Below, one piece after another: positions 1 through 8,329 of a stretch of DNA of 64,000 nt. The notes below the pieces were generated by a model, which was not told the origin of the DNA, did no database searches, and saw only the letters and a program-made list of their open reading frames with translations. Source of the DNA: an uncultured Clostridia bacterium (lineage in GTDB: Bacteria; Bacillota; Clostridia; Lachnospirales; Lachnospiraceae); contig CANRWA010000003.1 of assembly GCA_947643415.1 (NCBI GenBank), forward strand, positions 50,482-114,481. Direction: 5' to 3'. Made by a program: the position numbers and the translations under genes. Every line of letters starts with the position of its first letter. Position 1 is the stretch's first letter.

Positions 1-1
1 G

Positions 2-646
2 AAGGAAATCGGTGAGTACCGGATTGTCGTCCGTGTATCAGAGGATATGGCGATCATGAAAGATGGCATATCCGAAGAGGATGCGTCGGATATCTGTTAT
101 ATCCGCTATATCATTCAGGCAGATGGAAGCAGTGGTGGTGAAACAGGAGATGGCGGCTCTGGTATCGGGAACTTGGGAAATAGTAATGGTACAGGAAGCA
201 GTGGTTCGGGTACCGGGAATTCTGGAAATAGTAATGGTACAGGAGGCAGTGGTTCAAGTACCGACGGCTCTGGAAACAGGAATGATACAGATATCACGGA
301 TGGCGGTGGTGAAGGTGGAATTACTGGTAGTTCTGAAACTTTAAATAATGGAAATGATACGATTAAGAAGCTAAAACTCACGGCAAAGAAAAAGGCCATT
401 AGCATCAATTGGAGTAAAGTCAAAGAGGCAAAGGGCTATCAGATACAGATCAGCCGATATAAGAGTTTCAAGAAAGCAAAGACGGTCTATGTTAAAAAGT
501 CTAAAAAGTCTTATACGATCAAAAAGCTGAAAAAGAAGACCAAATATTATATTCGTATCCGGGCTTATATGGGAACCGGGGGAAAGGGAAAAAATAAAAA
601 GAAGATTTACGGAAAATGGAAGAAGGCGTCCCGAAAAACGAAGTGA
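2..646 (+). CDS. C-terminal part of a secreted Fn3-like repeat protein (5' end outside window)
   Basis: The reading frame is open from the first bases, so the gene starts upstream of the window; the first internal ATG (47) is not its start. About 214 residues are visible. A long Gly/Ser/Asn-rich linker with repeated GNSNGTGSSGSG-type units (roughly window residues 40-115) leads to a terminal domain of about 85 residues beginning KKLKLTAKKKAISINWSKV. The pattern of W, GYQIQIS, YTIKKLKKKTKYYIRIRAY is that of the Lys-rich fibronectin type III-like modules common at the C-terminus of Lachnospiraceae surface and secreted proteins. Such modules usually serve as spacers or adhesion domains outside the cell. 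The catalytic or binding part is not in view, so the specific function cannot be given. The repeated linker DNA could vary in length between strains. Confidence 0.75.
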   Translation, partial: KEIGEYRIVVRVSEDMAIMKDGISEEDASDICYIRYIIQADGSSGGETGDGGSGIGNLGNSNGTGSSGSGTGNSGNSNGTGGSGSSTDGSGNRNDTDITDGGGEGGITGSSETLNNGNDTIKKLKLTAKKKAISINWSKVKEAKGYQIQISRYKSFKKAKTVYVKKSKKSYTIKKLKKKTKYYIRIRAYMGTGGKGKNKKKIYGKWKKASRKTK

Positions 647-747
647 AAAACAATTTAAGACAATCGAACAATATCAGGAATTGACCCAAAAGTATGAGGT
701 TCTATGTAATGATGATAGATCATGATTAATGGTACAATAACAGTAAA

Positions 748-795
748 CACAAGGTGCAAGGCTTAGGAATTGATTGATAAGTTTTGCACCTTGTG
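748..795. other. Long perfect hairpin in the intergenic region 647-1010
   Basis: CACAAGGTGCAA (748-759) pairs perfectly with TTGCACCTTGTG (784-795): a 12-bp stem with a 24-nt loop. No U-run follows on either strand, so it is not a standard intrinsic terminator, although it sits where the preceding surface-protein transcript could end. The rest of 647-1010 holds no gene; it contains a run of nine G (824-832) and the inverted-repeat element at 929-993. Confidence 0.5.
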
Positions 796-928
796 AGGTT
801 ATATAGGGAGAAGAGCGCACTGAGGGGGGGGGTTAAATGTATAAAAGATAAACGCGTGTTAACGATTAACAAATATTATCCGATATATCATATGTGAGGA
901 ATTGTAAAATAACTTACTTACAGTTCGT

Positions 929-993
929 TCTAGCTCAACGGCGCCCAAATATGCCGTCCACGGCGGGTTCAAATTGACGCCGTTGAGCTAGAA
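929..993. repeat. Inverted-repeat element upstream of blaI (copy 1 of a recurring motif)
   Basis: TTCTAGCTCAACGGCG (929-944) and CGCCGTTGAGCTAGAA (978-993) are perfect 16-bp inverted arms around 33 bp. A smaller inverted repeat, GCCGT/ACGGC, lies inside (953-964). The arm core TAGCTCAACGGCG recurs at 16310, 17211 and, inverted, near 34604. The right half read on the minus strand, TAGCTCAACGGCGTCAATT followed by TGAACCCG, matches the copy at 16310 over about 27 bp with one or two differences. The right arm abuts the AAGGAG ribosome binding site of blaI. If transcribed, the whole element would form a stable hairpin in the leader. Confidence 0.75.
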
Positions 994-1010
994 GAAGGAG
1001 AGTGATATCT

Positions 1011-1442
1011 ATGAGTAAAGAGGAACAGACACCAAGTGAAAGTGAGTGGAAGATCATGGAAGTCCTCTGGGAGAGTGGCAGGCCGCTTACCTCTGCAGAG
1101 GTGATCCAGCGTATGAGGGGGGACAGCCACATGACACAGAAGATGATCCGGGTGCTGATGAACCGGCTGGTCCAGAAGGGATTGCTTGGGTATGAAGTGG
1201 ATGCGGATGATTCACGGGTGTATCACTACACACCCCTCCGGAGCAGGGAAGATTGCCTGAAGGAGAAGAGCCAGAGGTTTGCAGACAGTTACTTTTCAGG
1301 AAACAAGCCGTTAGCTGCCACAAATGCCATGGCAGCATTATTGCAGAGCTTTGACCTGACAGATGAACAACTGGAAGAATTGGAAGAAATCCTGCGAAAA
1401 AAGAGGCTGGCATCCCCGTCATCAAAAAATAAGAAAGGGTGA
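1011..1442 (+). CDS. BlaI/MecI-family transcriptional repressor
   Basis: 143-residue winged-helix protein of the BlaI/MecI/CopY family: PSESEWKIMEVLWESGRPLTSAEVIQ is the typical N-terminal helix set, followed by the recognition region TQKMIRVLMNRLVQKG and a C-terminal dimerisation helix (ELEEILRKKR). These repressors bind dyads in their own promoter and are released when a partner M56 protease cleaves them. Its partner is the next gene, 5 bp downstream. The ATG at 1011 is preferred over an in-frame GTG at 1002, because AAGGAG (995-1000) is correctly spaced for 1011 and would touch the GTG. No beta-lactamase gene is nearby, so the regulon is unknown; many Clostridia carry such pairs for general envelope stress. 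Confidence 0.88.
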   Translation: MSKEEQTPSESEWKIMEVLWESGRPLTSAEVIQRMRGDSHMTQKMIRVLMNRLVQKGLLGYEVDADDSRVYHYTPLRSREDCLKEKSQRFADSYFSGNKPLAATNAMAALLQSFDLTDEQLEELEEILRKKRLASPSSKNKKG

Positions 1443-1447
1443 CAGTT

Positions 1448-2698
1448 ATGTCTGGCTGGTCACAATTAGTTAATTTTATAGATTTCTGTGCCATGTATCT
1501 TACTTTACAGCTTGAGCGCTGTGCTGTTTTCTCGCTTGTATGGATTGGGATTGTCCTGCTTCTGCGGAAGACTTTTTTTGCGAGAGGGATCTTCACAAGA
1601 GGGATACTGTGGTCAGTGTTCCTTATCATTCCATGCCTGGGGAGAATGAAGATATTCTATGAAGATCCTTTTGTTTTTGGGCTGACATGGAGACTGACGG
1701 GGATCACCATGCATCATTTATGGATTGGGCGCATTTATATGGCAGGTGTTTTTCTCTCTTTTTTCTACATCTTTGGAAAGCGGATGCGTCTGCGGCGGAT
1801 TGTTTCCAGGATGGACAGAAGAATTGTTGCGGAGAGGGAGATCCGCGTCACAGCTATGAATGTGACGCCATTTACCATTGGCCTCATAAGACCAGAGGTT
1901 GTACTGCCAGAGATTATGATCTGCAATTATGAGGATGATGAACTGGAGGGCATTGTGCAGCATGAGCTGACACACAGCCGCCTGGGACATCTTTGGTGTT
2001 ATTTTGCCTGGGATATCCTGCGCTGCCTGTTGTGGGTCAATCCGTTGCTATCCGTCTGCCAGAAATATTTCCGGGCAGATCTGGAGGATATGTGTGACCG
2101 GGTGTGCATACAAAAGAGAGGGAGACAGGCGTGTGAATATGGTGAGATGCTGATAAAGAGCCTGAGACTGCTTCGCTCCCAGAGGGATAATATATCTTCT
2201 GTAGTTACCTATGCCGGGGAAAAAGAGTTTGAGGAAATAAAGAGACGCATCGGAAATATTGCTTCTTTCCGTCCTTACCGGAAAAGACTCTGCATCTGTG
2301 CTGCAGCAGGGACAATGGCAGTGATAGCAGGCCTGTTCTGGGGGATACATAGCGCTTCCTATGCCAGGTATCAGGAACTGGACAGCATGCTGGTTTATGA
2401 GTATGAAGGGGGAAGGGGTACATTACTGTCGGCAGACAGTGATGTTCTGCATAAGATGATCTGTTATGATGAAGGTTTTGCTTATGTGGACAGAGTGTCA
2501 TTTGAGGAATTTCTTTATGAAAAGGGTGCTGAGGGTGAGATCTTTATCGTATTTGGCGGATTTCAGAAGCTGCCTGGCCTGGGGGCAGGCGGCGGGTATT
2601 CCTGTCAGTATGATAGAGATTCAGAGGGCAAGGTTGTCCAGATTCCCTATGAAAAGCCAGAGGAGAATTGGATGACGGTTCTTATAAAATTAATATGA
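1448..2698 (+). CDS. BlaR1-type M56 membrane metallopeptidase
   Basis: 416-residue integral membrane protease, likely the signal-transducing partner of the upstream BlaI repressor. About four hydrophobic segments occupy the first 115 residues. The zinc motif HELTH (about 172-176) lies in IVQHELTHSRLGHLW, and DLEDMCDRVCIQ is the usual downstream region. One more membrane span (about 280-305) is followed by a short extracellular tail of about 110 residues. That tail has no penicillin-binding sensor domain, unlike staphylococcal BlaR1, so the signal is probably not a beta-lactam. The ATG at 1448 fits the AAAGGG upstream; an in-frame GTG at 1439 would overlap blaI. Regulation is expected through BlaI acting on the shared promoter. 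Confidence 0.85.
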   Translation: MSGWSQLVNFIDFCAMYLTLQLERCAVFSLVWIGIVLLLRKTFFARGIFTRGILWSVFLIIPCLGRMKIFYEDPFVFGLTWRLTGITMHHLWIGRIYMAGVFLSFFYIFGKRMRLRRIVSRMDRRIVAEREIRVTAMNVTPFTIGLIRPEVVLPEIMICNYEDDELEGIVQHELTHSRLGHLWCYFAWDILRCLLWVNPLLSVCQKYFRADLEDMCDRVCIQKRGRQACEYGEMLIKSLRLLRSQRDNISSVVTYAGEKEFEEIKRRIGNIASFRPYRKRLCICAAAGTMAVIAGLFWGIHSASYARYQELDSMLVYEYEGGRGTLLSADSDVLHKMICYDEGFAYVDRVSFEEFLYEKGAEGEIFIVFGGFQKLPGLGAGGGYSCQYDRDSEGKVVQIPYEKPEENWMTVLIKLI

Positions 2699-2716
2699 GT
2701 CAGGGAGGTTGAAAAT

Positions 2717-3472
2717 ATGGCAATGGAGATTACAAACAATTACAGTAACTATGCAGCAGGCAGCATAGCAGGAACCGATGCTGCAAATAGTACACAGAAG
2801 AGGGAAACAGAAAAAACATCAGGGACAGCAGACAGTAAATCCAAAAGTACAGCCGCATATATGAGTGAACTGGCAAAACTTGCCCCCAGCGTGGAATTCA
2901 GGATGGGAAATGGCCACGCATCGGCGAAAACAGGCCAGACACTTACCATAAATCCTAAACTTTTGGAAAAAATGCAGAGTGACCCGGAGAAGGAAAAAGA
3001 AATGAAGGAACTGATCCGGGGTGTTGAGACAATGACAAAGCTGTCAGACAGTATCAATAATGCCAGTGGCTGGAAGACTGTATTCCGGCACAGTTATATA
3101 GATGAAAATGGGAAATATTGTCATATTGCCCTTATCCGAAATGAGCATGGTTATAAAATGAGTGAAAAACTTCGGAAAGAGAGACGAAAGAACTCAGAAA
3201 AGCTGATTGAGAAATCGAAGGAGAAGGCAGCGAAGAAGACGGAGGAACTGCAGGAAGCATTAGAAGAAAAGAGAACGGATAAGGGGGAGAAAAAAACTGG
3301 CAGGGCAGAGGAGATTATAAAGGAAAAGATGGATGCTGCCAGGGATGGCGTGGCCTATATGGACGACTCAGATTTTAAGACTATTATGGAAGCTATCCGG
3401 GAGGATAAGGACAATAAAACGGATAACCAGAAGCAGACACAGCATGGAACAGTTTTGGATCTGTGGATATAG
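2717..3472 (+). CDS. DUF6033-like protein of unknown function
   Basis: 251-residue soluble, highly charged protein beginning MAMEITNNYSNYA, a start I associate with the DUF6033 family of Clostridia; the assignment is from memory and could not be searched. The N-terminal 60 residues are Ser/Thr/Ala-rich and probably disordered. A central part carries LTINPKLLEKMQSDPEKEKEMKEL and the pattern WKTVFRHSYIDENGKYCHIA. A Lys/Glu-rich coiled coil (about 150-205) leads to the tail. No signal peptide or membrane span is present. The GGGAGG site is 18 bp after the M56 stop, so it may be cotranscribed with the BlaI/M56 pair. The function is unknown. Confidence 0.7.
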   Translation: MAMEITNNYSNYAAGSIAGTDAANSTQKRETEKTSGTADSKSKSTAAYMSELAKLAPSVEFRMGNGHASAKTGQTLTINPKLLEKMQSDPEKEKEMKELIRGVETMTKLSDSINNASGWKTVFRHSYIDENGKYCHIALIRNEHGYKMSEKLRKERRKNSEKLIEKSKEKAAKKTEELQEALEEKRTDKGEKKTGRAEEIIKEKMDAARDGVAYMDDSDFKTIMEAIREDKDNKTDNQKQTQHGTVLDLWI

Positions 3473-3508
3473 CTGGCAAATATTCGAGCATATCTGGCGT
3501 AATCTGTT

Positions 3509-4873
3509 TCATGTTCTATCAGCCTTATGCTGTGTATTTACCTGTATCGTCAGTCTCCGGTATTCTTTTTGGTAAAAGAAAATGGACAGTACTGTTGCTA
3601 TACTCCAGCCAATCGGCCAGGAGCACCAAATGCCGATGGAAGAATGTGTCCAGTTGGAGAGGAGAAAGGATAAGACGACACGCAGGATCAGGTCAGTGAA
3701 GGTGGCTGCCATAAACTGCTTCATGGCACCTTCACCGCGAAGGATACCGTCTGCCACAAGTTTGGCGGCAATGACAAAATAAAATGGAGACAGGATCCAT
3801 AAGAACTGTCTGCCTGTCATAAGTGCTGTGGCAGAATTCTGATCCATAAAAAGAAGCAGAAGGTATTTGCCAAACCCAAGATACAGAGCGCAGAATGGGA
3901 TACACAGGCACCATACCAGTTTCAGCCCGGCATGGAGTCCGGCCTTGATCCGTTCATATTTACCTGCTCCGAGATTCTGGGCGGCGAAGTTAGACATCCC
4001 GTTTCCGATGGTAGTGAATGATGTGATCACCAGGTTATTTAATTTTACGGCAGCCGAATATCCGGCAGCGACACTTACGCCAAAATCGTTGATACAACCT
4101 TGGATCATCATATTTCCCACAGAGATAAAGGACTGCTGCAAAATGCTGGGGATAGCAATGGCGGCCGTTTTCTTCAGCAGGTGCCAGGAAAAGACTGGGA
4201 CCATATCACCAGCCTCTATTTTCCGCAGGCGCTTTAGTACCAGAACGATGGAGAAAATGCAGCTGACACCCTGACAGAGAAAGGTAGCCCATGCCACACC
4301 GGAAATTCCCATTGAGAAAGCCTTCACGAAGAGAATGTCAATGAGGATATTAGCGCTTGAAGAAATGGCGAGAAAAATAAATGGTGTTTTGGAGTCTCCC
4401 AGTGCTGAGAAAATACCAGTTGCGATATTATAGAAAAACAAAAAGGGCAGTCCCCAGATATAGATCGTTAAGTACAGGGCGGAGTCAGCGAGGATCTCCG
4501 GCTGTGTTTTCATGAGGCCAAGCAGCACATCACAGGACAGCAGGCCGCCGATCATCAGAGCACTGCACAGAACGCCACTGGCAATGAGGGCTGTATAGAC
4601 AGAAGTTTTCAGGGCACGGTAATCCTTTGCCCCAAATAACTGTGATACGATGACCGAACAGCCGATGTTGCAGCCAAAGGCAAAAGCGATGAAGATCAGG
4701 GTGATATTATAACTGTTGCCTACTGCGGCCAGGGCATTTTCTCCAATGAATTTGCCGGCAACCAGTGAATCGGCGATATTATAAAGCTGCTGGAATACAA
4801 TACTGCCAAACATGGGCAGGCAGAACGCCCACAAGATTTTTCGGGGATTTCCCTGTGTCAGGTCTTTGTTCAT
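3509..4873 (-). CDS. MATE-family multidrug/metabolite efflux transporter
   Basis: 454-residue polytopic membrane protein with about 12 hydrophobic segments and the two-fold repeat of MATE (MOP superfamily) exporters. The opening MNKDLTQGNPRKILWAFCLPMFGSIVFQQLYNIADSLVAGKFIG is classic for the family (P-GS--QQLYN--D). Members export cationic drugs or metabolites using Na+ or H+ gradients. The start at 4873 is chosen because GGAAGGGAAG stands just upstream; a longer reading from 4903 lacks a site. It is transcribed away from the adjacent lysR gene with a 103-bp shared intergenic region, so control by that regulator is likely (inference). Confidence 0.92.
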   Translation of the reverse strand: MNKDLTQGNPRKILWAFCLPMFGSIVFQQLYNIADSLVAGKFIGENALAAVGNSYNITLIFIAFAFGCNIGCSVIVSQLFGAKDYRALKTSVYTALIASGVLCSALMIGGLLSCDVLLGLMKTQPEILADSALYLTIYIWGLPFLFFYNIATGIFSALGDSKTPFIFLAISSSANILIDILFVKAFSMGISGVAWATFLCQGVSCIFSIVLVLKRLRKIEAGDMVPVFSWHLLKKTAAIAIPSILQQSFISVGNMMIQGCINDFGVSVAAGYSAAVKLNNLVITSFTTIGNGMSNFAAQNLGAGKYERIKAGLHAGLKLVWCLCIPFCALYLGFGKYLLLLFMDQNSATALMTGRQFLWILSPFYFVIAAKLVADGILRGEGAMKQFMAATFTDLILRVVLSFLLSNWTHSSIGIWCSWPIGWSIATVLSIFFYQKEYRRLTIQVNTQHKADRT

Positions 4874-4976
4874 AAAGATAACTTCCCTTCCTTTACATTT
4901 CATCGAATATGCATTATACTACGAAATGACAGATATTAAAAATATATATATGATATAAGAGAGATATAAAAAATAT

Positions 4977-5891
4977 ATGGATATCAATTTCGAATATTTC
5001 AAAATTTTTTACTATGTGGCGCGGTATAAGAATATGACAAAGGCTGCTGCTGCGCTGGGGAGTAACCAGCCCAATGTGACACGGATCATGAAGCTGCTGG
5101 AATCGCAGTTGAATTGCCGTTTATTTATCCGTGAAGCACGGGGGATCAGCCTGACACAGGAGGGAGAACTGCTTTATTCTCACGTGGAGGCAGCATACAG
5201 GCATTTGCTGAATGCACAGGAGGAGATCGGACGGCAGGATTCACAGAAAGGAGGTACTGTGGATATAGGCGCAACGGAAACGGCACTCTATCTTTTTCTG
5301 CTGGATGCACTGCATGATTTTAGGCAGGAATATCCTGCTATTCGGATCAAGATCCATAACCATTCCACGCCAGAAACAGTAAAGCAGCTTATTCGTGGCA
5401 GTCTGGATTTTGCAGTGGTCACAGGACCTTTTGAGGTGCCGGGAGTGGTTCATTGTGAGGATGTACTGGACTTTCAGGAGATACTGGTGGGAGGTACACA
5501 ATATAAAGATCTTTGCAGAGAACCGATGGATTTAAGTGATATCAGATACTATCCCTGGATTGGACTGGGGAGGGGGAGTGTCACCTATGATCTGTACAAA
5601 GACTTTTTCTTAAAACAGAAAATAGATCTGGAGCCGGATATGGAGGTGGCGACGTCAAATCTGATGCTGCCGCTGATCGAACACAATTTTGGGATTGGCT
5701 TTGTGCCGGAAAAGCTGGCCTTTCCGGCGTTAAAGGAAGAAAGGCTGGTGCAGATATGCCTGAAAACTACACTTCCCAGGCGGTCTATACAGATTATTTC
5801 CGATAAGGGACGGGGGAAAAGCATAGCTGCTGATACCTTTTACAAATATTTGAAGAGGTATAGTAGTAAGCAAAATCCAATTAAATTATGA
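4977..5891 (+). CDS. LysR-family transcriptional regulator
   Basis: 304 residues with the LysR plan. The N-terminal helix-turn-helix is NMTKAAAALGSNQPNVTRIMKLLESQLNCRLFIREARGISLTQEG (about 18-62), followed by a substrate-binding domain with GGTVDIGATETALYLFLLDALHDF and a conserved GIGFVPEKLA segment. LysR proteins typically activate a divergent target in response to a small ligand. The divergent partner here is the MATE exporter. The ribosome binding site is weak (AGAGAGAT), in keeping with low expression of a regulator. The shared region 4874-4976 is AT-rich (ATATATATGATAT) and probably holds both promoters. Confidence 0.9.
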   Translation: MDINFEYFKIFYYVARYKNMTKAAAALGSNQPNVTRIMKLLESQLNCRLFIREARGISLTQEGELLYSHVEAAYRHLLNAQEEIGRQDSQKGGTVDIGATETALYLFLLDALHDFRQEYPAIRIKIHNHSTPETVKQLIRGSLDFAVVTGPFEVPGVVHCEDVLDFQEILVGGTQYKDLCREPMDLSDIRYYPWIGLGRGSVTYDLYKDFFLKQKIDLEPDMEVATSNLMLPLIEHNFGIGFVPEKLAFPALKEERLVQICLKTTLPRRSIQIISDKGRGKSIAADTFYKYLKRYSSKQNPIKL

Positions 5892-5920
5892 TTGTCTTTG
5901 CCCCTGCCCTATGATAGGAT
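5892..5920 (+). promoter_or_regulatory. Likely sigma-A promoter of the type I toxin
   Basis: TTGTCT (5892-5897) and TAGGAT (5915-5920) are 17 bp apart. They begin at the lysR stop and lie just before the left arm of the long-range inverted repeat, so the transcript would start near 5927. Confidence 0.45.
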
Positions 5921-5988
5921 ACTCCACAAGGACAACCGTGTTGCAGGGTGGGCTGACCTCTCATTTTTACAGAATGGGGGTGATGCCT

Positions 5989-6078
5989 ATGAAAAATCAT
6001 TTTGATTTTAAGGATTTAATGACCTTTGGTCTTTTCCTTTTGGCATTACTTACATTTGTTTTTACGTTTTGTAAGTAA
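5989..6078 (+). CDS. Holin-like type I toxin peptide (29 aa)
   Basis: A 29-residue peptide: a charged start MKNHFDFKDLM followed by one hydrophobic segment, TFGLFLLALLTFVFTFCK. This is the form of the putative holin-like toxins (Hol-Tox, relatives of TxpA/BsrG) whose small membrane peptides are held off by an antisense RNA. A GGGGGTG site precedes the ATG; an in-frame ATG at 5974 is less well placed. Supporting architecture: arms at 5926-5958 and 6146-6175 are complementary, as in long-range folding of type I toxin mRNAs; a terminator hairpin follows; and a strong promoter on the other strand points at the toxin 3' end. The peptide is too short for most gene callers. Confidence 0.75.
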   Translation: MKNHFDFKDLMTFGLFLLALLTFVFTFCK

Positions 6079-6084
6079 CCATAC

Positions 6085-6180
6085 ATAGAAAAACCACCCC
6101 AAAACTTTGACCGAGTGGAAGGGTGGTTTTCTATCTAATTAATTCGGTCAACCCACCTTGTGGGCGGTTGTTCCTTCTAT
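6085..6180 (-). ncRNA. Predicted antisense antitoxin RNA
   Basis: On the minus strand a near-consensus promoter, TTGAAA (6210-6215) and TATATT (6187-6192) with a 17-bp spacer, should start a transcript near 6180. It would run over the right arm of the inverted repeat and end at the bidirectional hairpin at 6089-6133. It would overlap the 3' end of the toxin mRNA, the arrangement of txpA/RatA. Boundaries are inferred; no RNA data. Confidence 0.55.
6089..6133. terminator. Bidirectional terminator shared by toxin and antitoxin
   Basis: GAAAAACCACCC and GGGTGGTTTTC form an 11-bp stem with T-runs on both strands (TTTTC on plus, TTTTTC on minus), placed between the toxin stop and the antisense promoter. 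Confidence 0.7.
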
Positions 6181-6436
6181 ATGTCTAATATAACATGCTT
6201 CTCCTATTTTTTCAAGAAGAAATTCTTTCCCATCAGGGCAATCGCTTAAAAATTTGTTTCAAAGCGGGCGGATCCCATACTGACTCCTGTCCTTATATCA
6301 CAGCCCGAAAAATGATTGTTTCTTCCGGCAGCAAAATACGCCGCCCGGGCATTGTCTGAGGTGTCTGCTGTCTTTTGGCATGGACTTTAAGCCTTTTTAC
6401 GTATCGAGGCTCTTCATCTGTATAAACAGAAAAACG

Positions 6437-7042
6437 TCATTTTGTCAAAACATGTCTACAGTATTGATTCGAACCGCATTTTGGACAATGTAATTTACGT
6501 TTTGTAAGGGTATGGGGCGCCATAATATATGTCCGCATTTCAGGCACAAAACGTTCATGGCATTCAGGGCATTCAAAGGCTCCTGCATCTCTGTCCAAGA
6601 TACAGGCAATGGCGATACCAAAAATGATTATGAATATCCCAATACCGATCAAGATAAACCGCATCCATGTTTCCATAACCAAAGCACCGCTTATTATAAA
6701 CATGGGGGTTGCTGCGATGATCATAAGTCCTGCAACCATGGCAGACAATATAATTTTCTTTTTGCTTTCCTGAGCTTCTCTTACTAAATTCATCATATTC
6801 TCCTCCGCTTTCTTCTGGTAGTCATCCTCAGATACTCTTTTTCCCGTCAGAAGTTCATTTACTGATATTTCTAATTCTTTACATAAGGGAAGTAATAGTG
6901 AGATCTCTGGAAAACCATTTCCGCGTTCCCATTTTGAGATCGTCTTATCACTGATACCAAGAATATCTGCCAACTGTCTTTGGGTATAACCCTTGTTTTT
7001 ACGTTCTTCGGCAATAAACCTGCCGATTTTGATCTGATCCAT
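6437..7042 (-). CDS. XRE-family regulator with two membrane spans and a zinc ribbon
   Basis: 201 residues. The N-terminal Cro/CI helix-turn-helix (about 5-65) reads IAEERKNKGYTQRQLADILGISDKTISKWERG. Two hydrophobic segments (about 98-120 and 128-150) follow. The tail is a CxxC zinc ribbon (FECPECHERF ... LHCPKCGSNQYC). Membrane-tethered XRE proteins of this form are frequent in Clostridia and are thought to sense envelope or ionic stress, but the target is unknown. RBS AGGAGG stands before the ATG at 7042. The region between it and the toxin module (6216-6436) shows no gene. Confidence 0.85.
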   Translation of the reverse strand: MDQIKIGRFIAEERKNKGYTQRQLADILGISDKTISKWERGNGFPEISLLLPLCKELEISVNELLTGKRVSEDDYQKKAEENMMNLVREAQESKKKIILSAMVAGLMIIAATPMFIISGALVMETWMRFILIGIGIFIIIFGIAIACILDRDAGAFECPECHERFVPEMRTYIMAPHTLTKRKLHCPKCGSNQYCRHVLTK

Positions 7043-7331
7043 AGAAGCCTCCTTTCCTGTTGGGGATCTGGCAGTCCACAGGGCATATTGCCTGATCCAC
7101 TGTATTCATTATAAACCTTTTTATATTTGTTTCATACCCATGGATCGCAGAGTATGGTGGATTTATGCTGATTCTACGCTCCGTAGAGTGTGGGGGATTC
7201 CATTCATCGTTTTTTCAGTTTTATCTTGTTTTTTATCTTATTATGTTCCATAATGTTTTATAAGAAGATATCGTATCCAATATTTCCCTATATATTAGAT
7301 GCATCAAACTATAATTGAAAGGACAGATTAT

Positions 7332-8261
7332 ATGAATGATATTTGGTCAAAATATGTGCAGGGTGCGAAGACATTATACTATTCCCGCAAACTGCGGTTT
7401 GATGATATGTTTGCAGAACAGTATAAGACATTATTTGGTCTGGATGAAAACAAAAACCTGAAGATTCTGGAGATTGGCTGTGGTCCCGGTGCCCTTGCGG
7501 GGGCGCTTCACCGCTGGTATCCGAATGCTGGGATTGTAGCAGTTGACCGCGACAGTGAATTTATCCGCTTTGCCAGGGAACACGAGGAGGGAATCATGTT
7601 TTCTGAGGGTGATATTACGGCACTCTCTTTGGAGGATCGCAGTTTTGATGTTGTAATATCGAATACCGTCTGTGAGCATATTGAACCCTCCCGGTTTTAT
7701 GGAGAGCAGTACCGAATACTGAAGCCAGGTGGAATTTGTCTGGTGCTGTCTTCCCGAAAGGGTATCACTATCCTGTCGGACTGTGTAACGCCAAGTGAGA
7801 AGGAACAGCTTTTCTGGAAAAGAGTTCAGCAATATGATGATACATTTGATAGATATGGCATACATAAATACCCAATGAATGAAGCAGAATTGCCCAGGGC
7901 AATGGAGCAACATGGATTCAGGAATATCCAAACCGGTTTTATGACGGTCGATCTGACACCAGACAATCCTAAGTTTTCGGCCGATCTGGCACACAATATG
8001 ATTGATGCAGGCAGATATTCAGATATAGAGGCGATTGATTCGGTATTATACTCTATACCAGAACATTTTACTGGGGAAGAGATAAGGGAAATGAAAGATC
8101 TTGCCAATGCAAAATATGATGCCAGAATTGCCGAGTATGACCGCGGTGAAAGGCAGTGGGATACCAGTGTGTCAATTATTATGGTGGTTCGCGGGGTGCG
8201 GCAGGTCTCATTGGAAACCGTTTATCATAACGGAAGCACTCCTATTATATATTCCTCTTGA
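7332..8261 (+). CDS. Class I SAM-dependent methyltransferase
   Basis: 309 residues with a Rossmann methyltransferase core: motif I ILEIGCGPGALAGAL (about residues 46-60), motif II VAVDRD, and motif post-I DVVISNTVCEHIEPSRFY followed by ILKPGG. These match the ubiE/type 11 methyltransferase family, which methylates small molecules with S-adenosylmethionine. The substrate cannot be inferred from neighbours. The ATG at 7332 is preferred to one at 7299 because GAAAGGA (7317-7323) is spaced 8 bp from it. The gene stands alone with intergenic gaps on both sides. Confidence 0.88.
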   Translation: MNDIWSKYVQGAKTLYYSRKLRFDDMFAEQYKTLFGLDENKNLKILEIGCGPGALAGALHRWYPNAGIVAVDRDSEFIRFAREHEEGIMFSEGDITALSLEDRSFDVVISNTVCEHIEPSRFYGEQYRILKPGGICLVLSSRKGITILSDCVTPSEKEQLFWKRVQQYDDTFDRYGIHKYPMNEAELPRAMEQHGFRNIQTGFMTVDLTPDNPKFSADLAHNMIDAGRYSDIEAIDSVLYSIPEHFTGEEIREMKDLANAKYDARIAEYDRGERQWDTSVSIIMVVRGVRQVSLETVYHNGSTPIIYSS

Positions 8262-8329
8262 GTTTTTCTTTATTACTTGATATAATATTTTTCACAATAT
8301 ATTAAGAAAATTTCTACAAGGAGATAATT

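Larger units (their letters stand above)
5926..6175. repeat. Long-range inverted repeat bracketing the toxin mRNA
   Basis: The segment 5926-5958 (core GACAACCG...GGTGGGCTGACC) is complementary, with a few mismatches, to 6146-6175 (GGTCAACCCACC...CGGTTGTTCC). In known type I toxins such 5'-3' pairing hides the ribosome binding site and is the target of the antitoxin RNA. Here the right arm lies inside the predicted antitoxin RNA. Confidence 0.6.

Noticed and set aside
931..990. A tRNA gene (TAGCTCAACGG like a D-arm, GGGTTCAAATT like a T-arm)
   Set aside because: The T-stem does not pair, no acceptor stem or anticodon arm is present, and the arms instead form a perfect inverted repeat. Only a remote tRNA origin of the repeat is possible.
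6216..6436. Minus-strand coding remnant (DCPDGKEFLLEKIGEACY...) between the toxin module and the XRE gene
   Set aside because: No start codon, stop codons at both sides within 40 codons, and it overlaps the antisense promoter; not supported as a gene.
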